Shown here: piece after piece, positions 56,501-64,000 of the stretch | How the letters are laid out: every line of letters starts with the position of its first letter | Position numbering within the stretch: the stretch's first letter is position 1 | Source of the DNA: Saturnia japonica | Lineage: Eukaryota > Arthropoda > Insecta > Lepidoptera > Saturniidae | Reading direction: 5' to 3' | Length of the DNA: 64,000 bases | Assembly (NCBI GenBank): GCA_033032175.1 | Contig: CM065322.1 | Coordinates: forward strand, 6,882,001-6,946,000 | Notes under the pieces: generated by a model | Told to the model about the DNA's origin: nothing | The model's database searches: none | What the model saw: the letters and a program-made list of their open reading frames with translations, nothing else | Program-made: the position numbers and the translations under genes

Positions 56501-59500
56501 AACATGTTTATGTTCCGTCTTATCTGTCGCCTTGAAGAATACATATTTGCACAGATATTGCACCTTTTCATTATCATCGGTATCATGTGCGAGTTCGTAC
56601 GTAAGTCATAAATTTTTTGACGTGTTTTTGTTGGAGATACTATGATACAAATAAAGGAAACTTGGTGTCTCTAGTGTATACTGAAATTGTGGGCGCAATT
56701 TTATCGATACTATTGTGTTGTATGTTTTCGGGAATACATACATTTTTAATATTAATTACGTTGAGGCTACCATGGCAAGCAAGAAAATGCTTCAAGAATG
56801 AGTTATCTATGGGACTCCTACTCACTAAAACTCCACAATACTCTTCGATCTTCGAAGGAGTAGGAGGTACTTTAGCATTCATTGTCAAACCATTGTGTCA
56901 TCGAGGCATCAATTGTACGCAACAGGAATCGAATGATCGAAAAAACACTAATTGACTTAACGTAGGTACATAGTAATTAATTTAAGCATTATTTACGCAA
57001 ATAGTCCACGCTTATTTCAGTTATTTCTGAATAACGTTAACGAAATTAAAGTTAATATCCACGAAGAGTTCACACGCGATTTGTTATGGTCGAATGAGCA
57101 AATGCTTTTGCCACATAAACTGGCTTTAGCTTTTGACAAAGTAATTTTTTTGTTTAATAATATTGCCCTATTTCAAATCTTTTTGAATTTTTACATGCTA
57201 TTGTATTTTTCCACCTTTACAAAAAAATAAAAAACTAACTATAACTAATAGGTAACTAATAATTAAAAACATTTAGTTAAGTATGTAATTGAATCTAATA
57301 AATATTATGCAGTTTTGAAATATCATCACCAGTAATTACATCCTCGTAGGAAGTGGCATCAGCACTACGATTTGAGGAAGAAGTCATGGTCAAATCAACA
57401 AGCAGATATTATTACTTATATAAAATCAAAATGAATTTTGAATTTAATGAATGTTTTCATAAAGACATGCATACGATCAGATTAAATAAGGGTTGATTTT
57501 TTTAATACAACTATGGTGGCAAACAAGCATACAGCCCACCTTATGGTTAGTGGGCACCGTAGCGTGTAACATTAAAGGTATCCTAGCGCTTTGCCACTCT
57601 TGAACCCTCTATCCCTAAGGGGCTCTGGAAAGTCTACTCACCAAGGGAAAACAACACAAGGTTATTTATGCTGCGATCCTCTGGTAGAGGTATTTCACCA
57701 GACAGGTTGCCCCAGTAGAGAGAAAATTTCATAGAGCTTAGCGACATGATCAATCTTTGATTTATTGAATACATGATATGAATACCTACCTCCTAATGTG
57801 AATATTTCTTCAAATGGCACACCGGAGGTCACTGTAGACGGGACCTTGGTCAGCTTTTTATCTTTTTTATCCTTTTCTTTCTCTTTTACTTTCTCCTTTT
57901 CCTTATCTTTCACTTTATCTTTATCCTTTTCTTTAATTTTATCTTTCTTATCATCTTTCAGCTTTTCTTTCGATTCCAACTTGAATTTAGCTTTTTCTTC
58001 TTTTTCCTTAAAAAAAAAACAAGATATTTACTTAAACGATGTAAGTATTCGAAATTAGGGAATTTAAAGTTTTGTGTAAATATTATTATACTACGTGGAC
58101 TTCAATAGACTGCTAATGGTATTTTAATTACACTGCAATTAATTTACAATTTCATTAAAAAAAAACCACGTGTCACGATGTATGTTCAGGATAAACTACT
58201 AAACTACTGAACCGATTTTGATCAACTTTCGTAATTACATATCTGTAATTTGGTCGAACTTAAAAGATATGATAGTTTTTGTCCCAATAAGTAACGTAGT
58301 TGTCAAGGTCTAAATTTTGTTAACGATAATTTTTGTTTTGTATTATATACTTAAAGATTTCTTAACCTTTCCTTTCCTGTTTCTTTTCTTCATAAGTAAG
58401 TAAATTGCATCCGTGCGAAGCCAGGGTGGATTGCTAGTTAATAATAAAACTTTTTGTATCAACTTTTCTTTGCAGGAGCTAAGAAATGATGTATTTATGG
58501 CAAAATAAAAATACAAGAAACTTTGAATTTAGTTAAAAACACAGATAATGCATTTGCTAGTAGGTACCTACACAGAACAATATTCTAGATGCGTCATTGT
58601 GGTTTACATTCATACACAAATAAGAAAAAAATTGAAACCACAAGAGAACGAATGTAAAGACAAAATACCATATGAGTGAAGAACATGCACATTACTTTTG
58701 CGCAAATTTAAATAAATTTCATCCTTAGTTACTTACGGATCAGTAAATAACGTAATAAGCTACTTATTCAAATAATGAAAATTAATAATTCTTGAATATA
58801 AATGAATACAAATGGATTTTAAAACAAGTATTTTTATTTTAGTGTCAAAGCGGTTACAATGATACAGAATTTAGGTGAAAGTTTTTTATGTATACCTTCA
58901 TTACATAAAGATGTAAAATCTGAATCATTAACTAAATGTATATAATATACTTGTTTTATTGTTTAATCGTTTTATTATGTTCTTTATTAATAAAGTACTA
59001 AATTAATTTTAGGCACTGGTATTTTATTCAATTATTTAAATCTGCGCAGTAAATTAACAAGACAATTTTTAACAAAAAAAGATAACCAACTTTAATGATT
59101 TTGAAGAGTTCCCTGATGTATTTTTGAAGTTGAACGTTTAATGCCAATGAAATTAAAATGGGACCACTCTTGAGCTATCCCCTTTCCAACGAAAAAATAA
59201 TCATCCAAATCGTTCCATAAACAAAGAAGTTATGGTTCAACTTTATATAATCAAAGGGCTCAAATCAATAAAAAATATACATTCGAATTTTTGAAGTCCG
59301 TTTAAAAATGACACTAATTTAATATATAGGTACGAACATTGAAAAAATTTATTGATTATCGATATATTTCGTTTCATTTGCGCTTTATCTAATCGTGCAC
59401 TGTTGATTACAATTTATTGCACAATAAAAACAAACAAAAGTACCATAAACCTGATGATACATATATGTAAAACTTTCACATTAGTTTTTTTTTACACATA

Positions 59501-62500
59501 ATATCCATATCTTCATAAACAAAACAACATTAAAGTTAAGCAACTAAAAATCGATTTAATAAAATACCTTTGTAAATACACTACGCAGGTGATGCATGAC
59601 GCGATTGTAAGATCAGACTGAATAAACCATTACATTCGACTACGTCACACCAAGGCTATACACCAACTGAACAGCGAAATTATGCAAAAAGTATGAACCG
59701 CTGATGCGCGAAAACTGAACATTTATCAAGTAAATTGTATGCACATAATTATAAAACGTGAAGATCTAAGACTATTATGTGCTTAATTTATGTTTCATAT
59801 TCTCAGTAAGACCGTCATAGTAAAGTTCAAGTAATACTAATTTCATGCTCTTTATGAAATAAGTAAAAGCTGAAACCTATTTTAATTTCATTCTTGTATT
59901 ATATTATTTTCTTTTACTATAATTTAACCTTAACCTATACTCCTAGGGTTTAATATCTTGCTTAATTTCCGTATTTTCATTGAGATATATGAATGTAATA
60001 GCGGTGCATCGCAGATCCGCGCGCGTTTATTAAACAGTAATTATTTTCGTCTTGTATTTTAATTTTACTCATATTATTGACAACTAATATAGCCTATCAA
60101 TTGAGGAATTACATAAGCTTTCCGTGTACAACATTATATAAAAATCAGTCAAACAGTTTTTCAGTTAAATCCGAACATACAAAAAAATGATATTCCTGAT
60201 CAGTCTACAAATTACACGTACGGGTATGACTACAAGTTTATTGATATAGATTAATAGAAATAAATATAAATCTTTTTATAAAAAAAATATCAATTTTTAT
60301 GGAATTTATTTGCATGCAATGCAATGCAATTGTGTTTTCTGTTTTCATCAAACGTCTATTGTAGTGTAAGGCGGCGTCTATTCTAAAGTGCACCATTATG
60401 AGCTGTGTTGATGTTTAATTGTTGTTTACCGCTAGTGTAATATGTGGGTAATGTGGGAATTAGTTGCATTTTGATAGATCAGTAATCAGTACAGTATTTA
60501 AAAGATTATTAACATATTTTGCCATAGCTATATCAGCGAACTTTTAATATATTTTAAAACTAAATTACCTTGAAGTTATACAAATCACAGGGCCATTATT
60601 TTTGTTACACATAATAATATATACGTAGGTACATATCATGTTTTCATTTCTACAAGGTTGTTTTGATAGTGACTTGGTTAGTTGTTTGTATTGGTGCGGT
60701 GAGTCAGAGTTCAATATAGTTAATGGACTGTAGTGCAATAAATAAAGATTTTTTTTTAAATGTCAGAATTAAAAGTTTTCTGTTTTAGTAAACGGAACGG
60801 AGGAAAGTTTCACTCTTAGTAGCATTACATTATCATGCTATAAAAATTTCGTTCATTTTTCTAAGTTTTAATCGACTTTCATATATTTTGTAAATTGGAT
60901 GGGGAGCAAAATCAACTGCTAGGTTTTTTATTGCAATAAGATTCAGCGCTATGGCTACAAACTCACCTGATCTTAAGTGACGAAATTACCCAAGATGGTA
61001 GTACGCTAAGCCTAGCCAGGCCGGCATTAGAAAAAGTCTTAACACCATGCTATAGCTTCATCACGATGTTTTCCTTCACCGAAAGCTCAGGCTCATTGCA
61101 GGTATTCGAACTCCTGTCGATCGACGCGATATCCTTACACGCTACCGCGGAACCAGCATTACTTTACGTTTTTACATATAGAGTGGATCATAACGTAAAT
61201 GATATTGATGTCTGGTTATTTTATTATGAATACTAACTGCATACGGAGTAATATATTAATCTAGCTGTACCCGCGGCTTCGCTCAGGTGGACTACAGAAT
61301 GCCATGACAAAAATTTTAAAAATGGGCTTTTTGCTATTGGTTTTGTATATACTTTCATATGCATTTAATAAAAGACTGTTATTTTAACATTACAAACTGA
61401 CACAGATACAATTTTATTAATTGTATAGATAAAATAGCCGACGAGTTAGACGACATTAATTTTTTTTATACCTAATCCTGGGACCTAATCAGTGATTTTA
61501 ATGGATTTTTTGATCGATATATTCTTAATACAGATGTTTGTATGTAAATATAGTTTTTAAAGTAACCTATACCAATATTACAAAGAGGAAAGATTTCATT
61601 TTTTATTTGTAATGGATAAAATCAAAACTATTGAACAGATTAAAAAAAATATCTTTCACCAATAAAAAGCTACAGTATCAGCGAGTAACATAGACTGTAT
61701 TATAATTTGAAAAAATAATTTATTCCTCATAAAAATGTTGACAGTTTTACACAAAGTATAAAAATATGCCTTTAATACCGGTGAAATCGTGGGGCATATC
61801 TAGTTGTCTATTTTAGCACCGAAAATTTTAGCAGGATGGTAGGGGTATACCGTTTAAAACTCGATGGACCACTGAAGTCGCAGAACAAATTAGTGTTCAG
61901 TTTTTATTCCACCAATTATCAGTCCAACATTCTTGAGTTTATCCTGTCAGTTTTCCAGCCTACTTTGGACCTCAGTAGCATTTTCTCCAACAAGAACAAT
62001 GTCATCTGCGAACAGCATACACCATGTTGTCACCTCCTGCATGAATGCTGTTAGTGCATCCATAACAAGAGAAATAAATAGGGGCTTACAGCTGATCCCT
62101 GGTGCAGGCCTACAGCTACATTGTACTTACACACATAGAACACATATACATGAACTTACATAGAATGGATAAGCTACAGGTACTTCTCAGACACTCTCTT
62201 CTCTTTCAGAGCCCACCACATAATCTCTCGGGGTACTCAGTCATATGTCTTCTCCAGATCAACATACACAATGTGCAAGTTCTTGTAGACGGAGTGCGAA
62301 AATCGCATCTGTTGTCGCTCATACAGGCATAAACCTGAATTGGTTCTAGGTCACTTCACTCTTCTCCCTTATTCGTCTAGCTTTCTCCCTTTCCCAAACT
62401 TTAATAGTAGGTATGTGACATTAGCTTTATTTCTCAATAGTTATCACATTCATTTATATCACCTTTATTCTGTTTTTTGTTTCTTACAGTGTTATTCTTT

Positions 62501-63087
62501 TCTGGCGTGGAGAATAGTCACTAAAACACAGCTGGTGTTTTTTTCTAGGCGTTTATGTTGCATTTTTTTTAAATCACTATAGGTATAATGTTGCGGCCAT
62601 AATCTCACCAGATCTTAAATGACGATGTTGCCCTAAAAGGTAACATGCTATGCCTAGTGGAATATTGGATCTTAATTGCAGCTTCCGGAACACACCTATT
62701 GGTACTTGGGTCATTAGAAATAGCCCTACCACCATGCAATGGTTTCATCACGATATTTTCCTTCACCGAAAAGTCAGATCGACGCGAAGTCCGTAAACGC
62801 TACCATTGAGCCATCATTGCTTTAAATATTACAACAATTGCGATTTTGAAAAATTAAATAACAGAAGTGAATTTAATTAACCAACCTTATCTTTTTCTTT
62901 TAATTTCCCACGCTTCTCTTTTTCCTTTTTCTCCCTTTCTTTCTCCTTTTTCTTTTCTTTTTCATTTAGTTCTTTCTGCTTTACAGTCTCTTCTAAAACC
63001 TTTTCTTTATCTCGGGATTTTTCACGTTTCTCCTTATTTTTTGTTGGAAATTTGAATGACTTTGTCTTCTTTGATTTTGAAGGACTT
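43861..63087 (-). CDS. Rlip: RalA-binding protein 1 orthologue (RalBP1/Rlip), 5'-incomplete, eight exons
   Basis: Joined exons 63087-62886, 58006-57790, 54439-54330, 53321-53170, 48801-48621, 46426-46302, 45072-44889, 44511-43861 give 1822 nt ending in TAA, i.e. 606 aa; the N-terminus is outside the window. RalBP1 is an effector of the small GTPase Ral and a GAP for Rac/Cdc42, linking Ral to actin and endocytosis. Domain order: SPSKSKKTKSFKFPTK and a long Lys/Glu region (exons 1-2); RhoGAP from PIFGVPLQQSVERS (exon 3) through IYR with the candidate arginine finger (exon 4), AMIKAFISELPDSIL (exons 4-5), LIKHFHCVL, and ISTAMGAALN (exon 6); then ELRKQESLLNQIHAEM and LWEAQRIVTQLK (exon 7); acidic linker and coiled coils with Ral-binding character (exon 8). 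Introns of up to 4.9 kb are packed with transposons. Confidence 0.93.
44660..44878. repeat. Degenerate minisatellite in the last Rlip intron
   Basis: About six diverged units of 30-38 bp on the theme CTATGGGAGCTCCCTGT followed by GGAGTAAAGGACGT. It fills most of the 377-bp intron between exons 44889 and 44511. Confidence 0.75.
44889..45072 (-). CDS. Rlip: Rlip exon, after RhoGAP
   Basis: AATTGCAG, then YVPPLLNIPSDFPDSAEQIS, AELRKQESLLNQIHAEMHAG, LWEAQRIVTQLK. The donor GTGCGC is non-standard after the GT but gives the right phase and the conserved LK-RKLR junction. Confidence 0.9.
45168..45425 (+). repeat. SINE-like repeat family B, copy 4
   Basis: GGTAGGGCACAGAGAAATTT, TTTCTCTCTACTTGGGACAG, CGGCAACACGCTAATGATAC, TTTGCCACCTTTGTAGTATT. 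It lies in an Rlip intron, antisense to the gene. Confidence 0.82.
45765..46095 (-). pseudogene. Non-LTR retrotransposon (L2/CR1-like) C-terminal fragment
   Basis: On the - strand: YEDRLRILGLTTL, KRRKRGDLIETYKILNGY, then after a shift RGHSLKLLRLL, FLSNQVVDEWNELPQYFIS and APSLCSFKNQLDKHLAN. This is the C-terminal pattern of L2/CR1-like reverse transcriptase proteins (RRxRGDLIxxYKIL ... VxxWNxLP ... SFKxxLDxxL). It holds at least one stop and one shift. It lies in an Rlip intron, same strand as the gene. Confidence 0.85.
46302..46426 (-). CDS. Rlip: Rlip exon, RhoGAP end
   Basis: GATTTCAG, then VNQANMQTISTAMGAALNMS, LNLLTYLITKAEKLFPNIQL. Equivalent to the NMxxLSxVxxPxL block. The donor is GTGAGT. 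Confidence 0.92.
46486..47055 (+). repeat. Family C start fragment and full family X copy
   Basis: 46490-46530 repeats the start of family C (GAGTTTTTGGCGAG, CATGTAGTGG). From 46536 the family X copy reads TGTGTCTGTTTGTAATGTCA, TTTACTAAATGCATATG, TTTCACTGGTAGATAGCTGA, GTGAGCGAAGCTGCGGGTAC. It is in an Rlip intron. Confidence 0.72.
47430..47699 (-). repeat. tRNA-like SINE family 3, copy 1
   Basis: On the - strand the head reads TGGCTCAGTTTAAG (box A-like) and GAGTTCAAATCCC (box B-like), then AAACCATAACATGGTGG and TAGCGTGTCACCG. Other copies: 60940-61165 and 62590-62825. A LINE is inserted at its head (47711). Confidence 0.72.
47711..48540 (+). mobile_element. 5'-truncated jockey-like LINE with 11-bp target duplication
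   Basis: 830 bp, flanked by GCTTCAAATTA at 47700-47710 and 48541-48551. Corresponds to 15720-16555: LPSIHAYVKQLSRSYFDTAS-type coding end, HTPRHV-type GC-rich sequence, the UTR with GACGACCGCCCGAGC and CCTCTGCGCTCGCCCCCAAG, and an A-tail of about 14. Frameshifts throughout the coding part. It lies in an Rlip intron, antisense. Confidence 0.92.
48621..48801 (-). CDS. Rlip: Rlip exon, RhoGAP middle
   Basis: AATTTCAG, then ELPDSILTQELHGQFEQATA, LTLHALLAKLPRSNHNLLGW, LIKHFHCVLANEQ, matching the LPxxLLTxEL and LLxxLPxxNxxLLxWL blocks of RhoGAP. The donor is GTACAC. Confidence 0.93.
49203..49372 (+). repeat. tRNA-derived SINE family 2, copy 2
   Basis: Box A TGGCGCAGTGG (49213-49223), box B GGTTACGATCC (49253-49263), then TTTGTGTGATGAGCATAATT and GCTGTTTAGTTACCATAATA. 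Second copy of the repeat at 34260-34465. Confidence 0.85.
49445..49770 (+). mobile_element. 3' end of a CR1/jockey-type LINE
   Basis: RFYNKTLKNITDLPDNKFKD and HVKQV are the C-terminal residues of the LINE ORF2. A 3' UTR follows with CGAGTTTCTTGACGGCTCTT and CTTTCCGAACCGGTGATCG, ending with AATAAAG near 49753. A second fragment with the same residues is at 54495-54660. Confidence 0.7.
49785..50225. mobile_element. Another LINE fragment in an Rlip intron
   Basis: TTCCACTGTTTGACATAGGC and AATGATTCCCAGTGACTG, then GTCCATCTTGTGGCGGGTCT and GCCCACGCTGCG, resemble the end of a common lepidopteran LINE in decayed form. The order is disturbed, so it may be two pieces. The - strand frames here are part of it. 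Confidence 0.45.
50226..51839. other. Rlip intron: GC-rich block and family H end
   Basis: 50626-50830 is GC-rich (GCGCCGCGCCGCCTCCTC, GCGCAGCGCG-like words), with a 92-codon frame that has no known domain. Near 50890-50925 ACCGACTTCAAAAAAGGAGG is the inverse of the family H end. The remainder is AT-rich. No exon was found. Confidence 0.4.
51842..53142 (-). mobile_element. Nearly intact DD41D (rosa-like) mariner element
   Basis: 1301 bp with perfect 32-bp inverted repeats (51842-51873 and 53111-53142) starting CAAGGTGTCCAGAAAGGGTA. TA duplications are at 51840-51841 and 53143-53144. The transposase is on the - strand, same as Rlip. It lies in the intron after the 53170-53321 exon, with only 25 bp between the donor's exon end and the TA. 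Perfect TIRs point to a young insertion, though the transposase carries breaks. Confidence 0.95.
51949..53026 (-). pseudogene. DD41D mariner transposase, one frameshift and one stop
   Basis: Starts ATG (53026) MEQYSGTHRAFCVRAYYRNG. A frameshift lies near 52930, before RKWIRMFENTGATVKIQNSS. The open middle (52878-52066) has KRSQALNIKKSSLHSILKKD (second helix-turn-helix), first Asp in ILFSDEANFH, second Asp in WFQQDGATCH, and third Asp in SPLDYFAWGYLKRK; 41 residues separate the last two, which defines DD41D. A TAA at 52066 breaks the C-terminus, and the same frame continues to RLEECQQRNGHHLDNIIFSK and TAA at 51949. With the N-terminal shift it cannot make a full protein, but the ends could still be moved by an active relative. 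Confidence 0.93.
53170..53321 (-). CDS. Rlip: Rlip exon, RhoGAP with arginine finger region
   Basis: TTTCCAG, then MHGLKSKDIYRTEPDKIKLQ, QLRKLYIDRG, WDIPVACAMIKAFI. The Arg of IYR aligns with the arginine finger of GIYRxSG in RhoGAPs; the usual Ser-Gly after it reads Thr-Glu. The donor GTAAGTGAG is strong. A mariner lies 26 bp past it. Confidence 0.93.
54051..54306 (+). repeat. tRNA-derived SINE family 1, copy 2
   Basis: Head GCCTCGTTAGCCTAGTGGTC with box A (54058-54068) and box B GGTTCGATTCC (54101-54111), body AATGGCAATAGGCTCGC and tail GGATACAGGCGTGATGG. It ends 24 bp from the Rlip exon at 54330. Confidence 0.9.
54330..54439 (-). CDS. Rlip: Rlip exon, start of RhoGAP domain
   Basis: TTTAG precedes; the exon reads ALPIFGVPLQQSVERSRCH, DDTSLPLVVRDAIDFLQ, the first helix of RhoGAP. 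The donor is GTAATT. A SINE ends 24 bp past it. Confidence 0.93.
54495..54660 (+). mobile_element. LINE C-terminal fragment
   Basis: CACATTACCGATTTGCAGG and TTCAAGGACCATGTCAAGCA encode ITDLQDNKFKDHVKQV-like sequence, with a KGYY-type block and YVND after a shift. It is the same LINE family as 49445-49770 but lacks the UTR. Confidence 0.65.
54661..55849. other. Rlip intron, no feature assigned
   Basis: An 80-codon frame at 55095-55337 in GC-richer DNA (CCCAAGTGTAGG, GGGGCCCCCTTATG) may be old LINE or gag sequence, but no motif is decisive. The rest is AT-rich. Confidence 0.4.
55850..56060 (-). repeat. SINE-like repeat family B, diverged copy
   Basis: Inverse copy: GGCAAACAAGCATATGGGCC, AAGCGGCAACCGCAGCC, GTGTTGCCGACC, GCAGGAACACAACACAAGG. 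Confidence 0.7.
56061..57511. other. Rlip intron, no feature assigned
   Basis: The opposing frames at 56617-56955 and 56640-56888 have some protein-like look (MTMNAKVPPTPSKIEEYCGV on the - strand) but no motif and no splice context I can support. No other feature. Confidence 0.35.
57512..57730 (-). repeat. SINE-like repeat family B, copy next to an Rlip exon
   Basis: Inverse copy: GGTGGCAAACAAGCATACAG, TCACCAAGGGAAAACAACAC, GTAGAGGTATTTCACCAGAC. It ends 59 bp from the Rlip exon at 57790. Confidence 0.8.
57790..58006 (-). CDS. Rlip: Rlip exon (lysine-rich, leads to RhoGAP)
   Basis: A poly-pyrimidine tract and AAG precede EKEEKAKFKLESKEKLKDD. A DKxKEKDKDK repeat follows, then LTKVPSTVTSGVPFEEIFTL. 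Ends one base into a codon before GTAGGT. Confidence 0.9.
58140..58440 (+). repeat. Dispersed repeat ending GCGAAGCCAGGGTGG
   Basis: ACTACTGAACCGATTTTGAT, CGTAATTACATATCTG and ATCCGTGCGAAGCCAGGGTG look like one of the common non-autonomous insect repeats with 'accessible' GAAGCC..GG ends. It is seen once in full here. Confidence 0.45.
58441..59049. other. Rlip intron, AT-rich
   Basis: Nothing recognisable was seen. Confidence 0.45.
59050..59310 (+). repeat. Dispersed repeat family H, short copy
   Basis: GACAATTTTTAACAAAAAAA, GAAGAGTTCCCTGATG, TTAATGCCAATGAAATTAAA, TCGTTCCATAAACAAAGAAG and the end TTTTTGAAGTCCGTTTAAAA match 32285-32480 and 33115-33140; the tandem modules are missing. Confidence 0.7.
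59311..60939. other. Rlip intron, about 1.6 kb AT-rich
   Basis: No gene or clear repeat copy was seen. Confidence 0.45.
60940..61165 (-). repeat. tRNA-like SINE family 3, copy 2
   Basis: GTACGCTAAGCCTAGCC, CACCATGCTATAGCTTCATC, GATGTTTTCCTTCACCGAAA, GTATTCGAACTCCTG match the inverted copies at 47430 and 62590. Confidence 0.75.
61262..61805. repeat. Family X end (-) followed by shortened family D copy (+)
   Basis: 61262-61410: AGCTGTACCCGCGGCTTCGC and CATATGCATTTAATAAAAG, an inverted and deleted family X. 61565-61805: ACCAATATTACAAAGAGGAA to TGAAATCGTGGGGCATATC, a family D copy like 31640-31895. Confidence 0.65.
61830..62340 (-). pseudogene. RTE/BovB-like reverse transcriptase palm fragment
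   Basis: On the - strand, within Rlip's first intron here: HIVYVDLEKTYD, a stop, VPREIMWWALKEKRVSEKYL (motif A region); then VAVGLHQGSA(V/L)SPYLFL and LVMDALTAFMQEVTTWCML (motif B), FADDIVLVGENATEVQSRLE (motif C, FADD catalytic pair) and NWQDKL. Several stops and a shift. The D and DD catalytic residues are kept, so the decay is moderate. Confidence 0.88.
62590..62825 (-). repeat. tRNA-like SINE family 3, copy 3
   Basis: GGCCATAATCTCACCAGATC, CCTACCACCATGCAATGGTT, GATATTTTCCTTCACCGAAA, CTACCATTGAGCCATCATTG. It ends 60 bp from the Rlip exon at 62886. Confidence 0.75.
62886..63087 (-). CDS. Rlip: Rlip, first exon seen in window (lysine-rich)
   Basis: After TTTTGACAG the exon completes a codon and reads SPSKSKKTKSFKFPTKNKEK; a KEK/KKEK-rich helix follows and ends LKEKDK. 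The donor is GTTGGT, a weak site. SPSK..FK matches the region before the RhoGAP domain in RalBP1. Confidence 0.85.
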
Positions 63088-63464
63088 CTGTCAAAATGCT
63101 TTAATTAAAGACATTATTAAAGGATTCAAGATTCTTTCAATATTGTAAAAGTTCTCTAAGACTTATCTTAGTCATACCATGAAGCTGTGGAACTTTATCC
63201 CAGTCAGTGAGAACCCACCTTCTTACGACATCGGGTCGTAAGCATGACGAGATGAGATATTTATGCAGGCCGGCATGACTGCAGCGACCACTGTAGAATT
63301 TAGATCTCTCGATGGTCAGGGTTGTGTTTGGATTATACTGTGCTTACCATCAGGAATAGTGCTGTCAATGTACCTAGCTACTATAAAAAAATTACTTTTT
63401 TTAATGAGTATGTCATAATTATTAAAAATAACAGTCATTATTATCTATACATACAATTAATAAA
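63088..63464. other. Rlip upstream intron
   Basis: No further Rlip exon was found between 63088 and 64000. CATCGGGTCGTAAGCATGACG is a GC-richer patch of unknown origin. Confidence 0.4.
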
Positions 63465-64000
63465 ATTAAAGTGTCTGTTTGTAATGATTAAATAACAGCT
63501 TTTTACTAAATGAATATTAAAGTATATATCACACATAAAAAAACACCAATTTTTTCAATTTTTGTGTCTGTCTGTCTGTTTGTTCCGGGTAATCTAAGAA
63601 ACGGTAGGACCAATTTTGACGGGACTTTTACTGGTAGATAGCTGAATTTATAGGAAGTAATTTAGGCTACTTTTATTTTAGAAAAAGAATTAGGGTACCT
63701 CACAAATAAAAAAACACTGGTCATCGTGAATCAATTCAGTCGCTTAAATGGCTTAGCTGAGTAAACCATAAGATATATAGCAAATTAATGTACTAAACAA
63801 TTGTAGACATTACAAAGACCTACAAAAATGTCTGTTGTCAAAAAAAGGACAAAAGTTTCTTCTTGCTAACGCCTGTATAAAGTTGAAAGTGAACTAAAGG
63901 CAATTGCTCACTTTTCACCATTGCATGTAAAGAGTGTCAATGCCGTATCTACTTGTAATATCATTGAACACAATAGTTTATTTATTATGATACCATCATT
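63465..64000 (+). repeat. Dispersed repeat family X, copy running to near the window end
   Basis: AAAGTGTCTGTTTGTAATG, TGTTTGTTCCGGGTAATCTA, TTTTACTGGTAGATAGCTGA, GTGAATCAATTCAGTCGC and TGAGTAAACCATAAG match 46536-47055. The GAAGCTGCGGG end is not reached before 64000. Confidence 0.72.

Noticed and set aside
56617..56955. Opposing frames of 112 and 82 codons in an Rlip intron
   Set aside because: Some protein-like residues, but no domain, no splice sites in phase with Rlip and no second copy.
57798..58058. + strand frame made of Phe/Ser/Leu repeats
   Set aside because: Antisense to the lysine-rich Rlip exon; the repeats mirror the KEKDK pattern.

Overview
This window looks like nuclear DNA of an insect, most likely a moth or butterfly. 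It is AT-rich and gene-poor, with split genes carrying GT..AG introns, and much of it is transposon debris. The lepidopteran suggestion rests on repeat families whose ends read like the dispersed elements common in that order (tails such as AGCGAAGCCGCGGGCACAGC and the inserts ending in TTGCCACC). This is an inference from pattern, not a database match. No bacterial operons, CRISPR arrays, rRNA genes or functional tRNA genes were seen.

Host genes. (1) 12477-13821 (+): a complete three-exon ChaC-type glutathione-specific gamma-glutamylcyclotransferase, 180 aa. (2) 43861-63087 (-): the last eight coding exons (606 codons plus stop) of a RalBP1/Rlip orthologue, with a lysine-rich N-terminal segment, a RhoGAP domain and a Ral-binding coiled coil; its first exons lie beyond 64000. 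All splice phases match. (3) 22687-23964 (-): a single-exon 425-aa disordered protein of unknown function with a GC-rich 5' flank. (4) 4381-5079 (-): a probable single-exon 232-aa protein of unknown function with its own poly(A) signal.

Region by region. 0-12 kb is a transposon graveyard: a decayed DD41D mariner, an IS630/Tc1-like element with TA target sites, a long-TIR element carrying the end of a CXC-domain gene, a Helitron helicase relic, a hAT with CAGTGCTGCC ends, and LINE tails with target-site duplications. 12.4-14 kb is ChaC. 14-22 kb holds hAT pieces, a 5'-truncated jockey-like LINE and a 616-bp hAT MITE. 22.6-24.4 kb is the disordered-protein gene and its promoter region. 24.4-43 kb is intergenic DNA with many dispersed repeats and no convincing gene. 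43.8-64 kb is Rlip, whose introns hold SINEs of several families, LINE fragments of at least four kinds, a minisatellite and a nearly intact DD41D mariner with perfect 32-bp TIRs.

The most notable items are the long-TIR/CXC element nested in an older repeat, the young-looking mariner 26 bp from an Rlip exon, the Helitron with two frame-preserving deletions, and the two unrecognised single-exon genes. Repeat-family letters (B, C, D, E, F, G, H, X) are my own labels for sequences that recur within this window.
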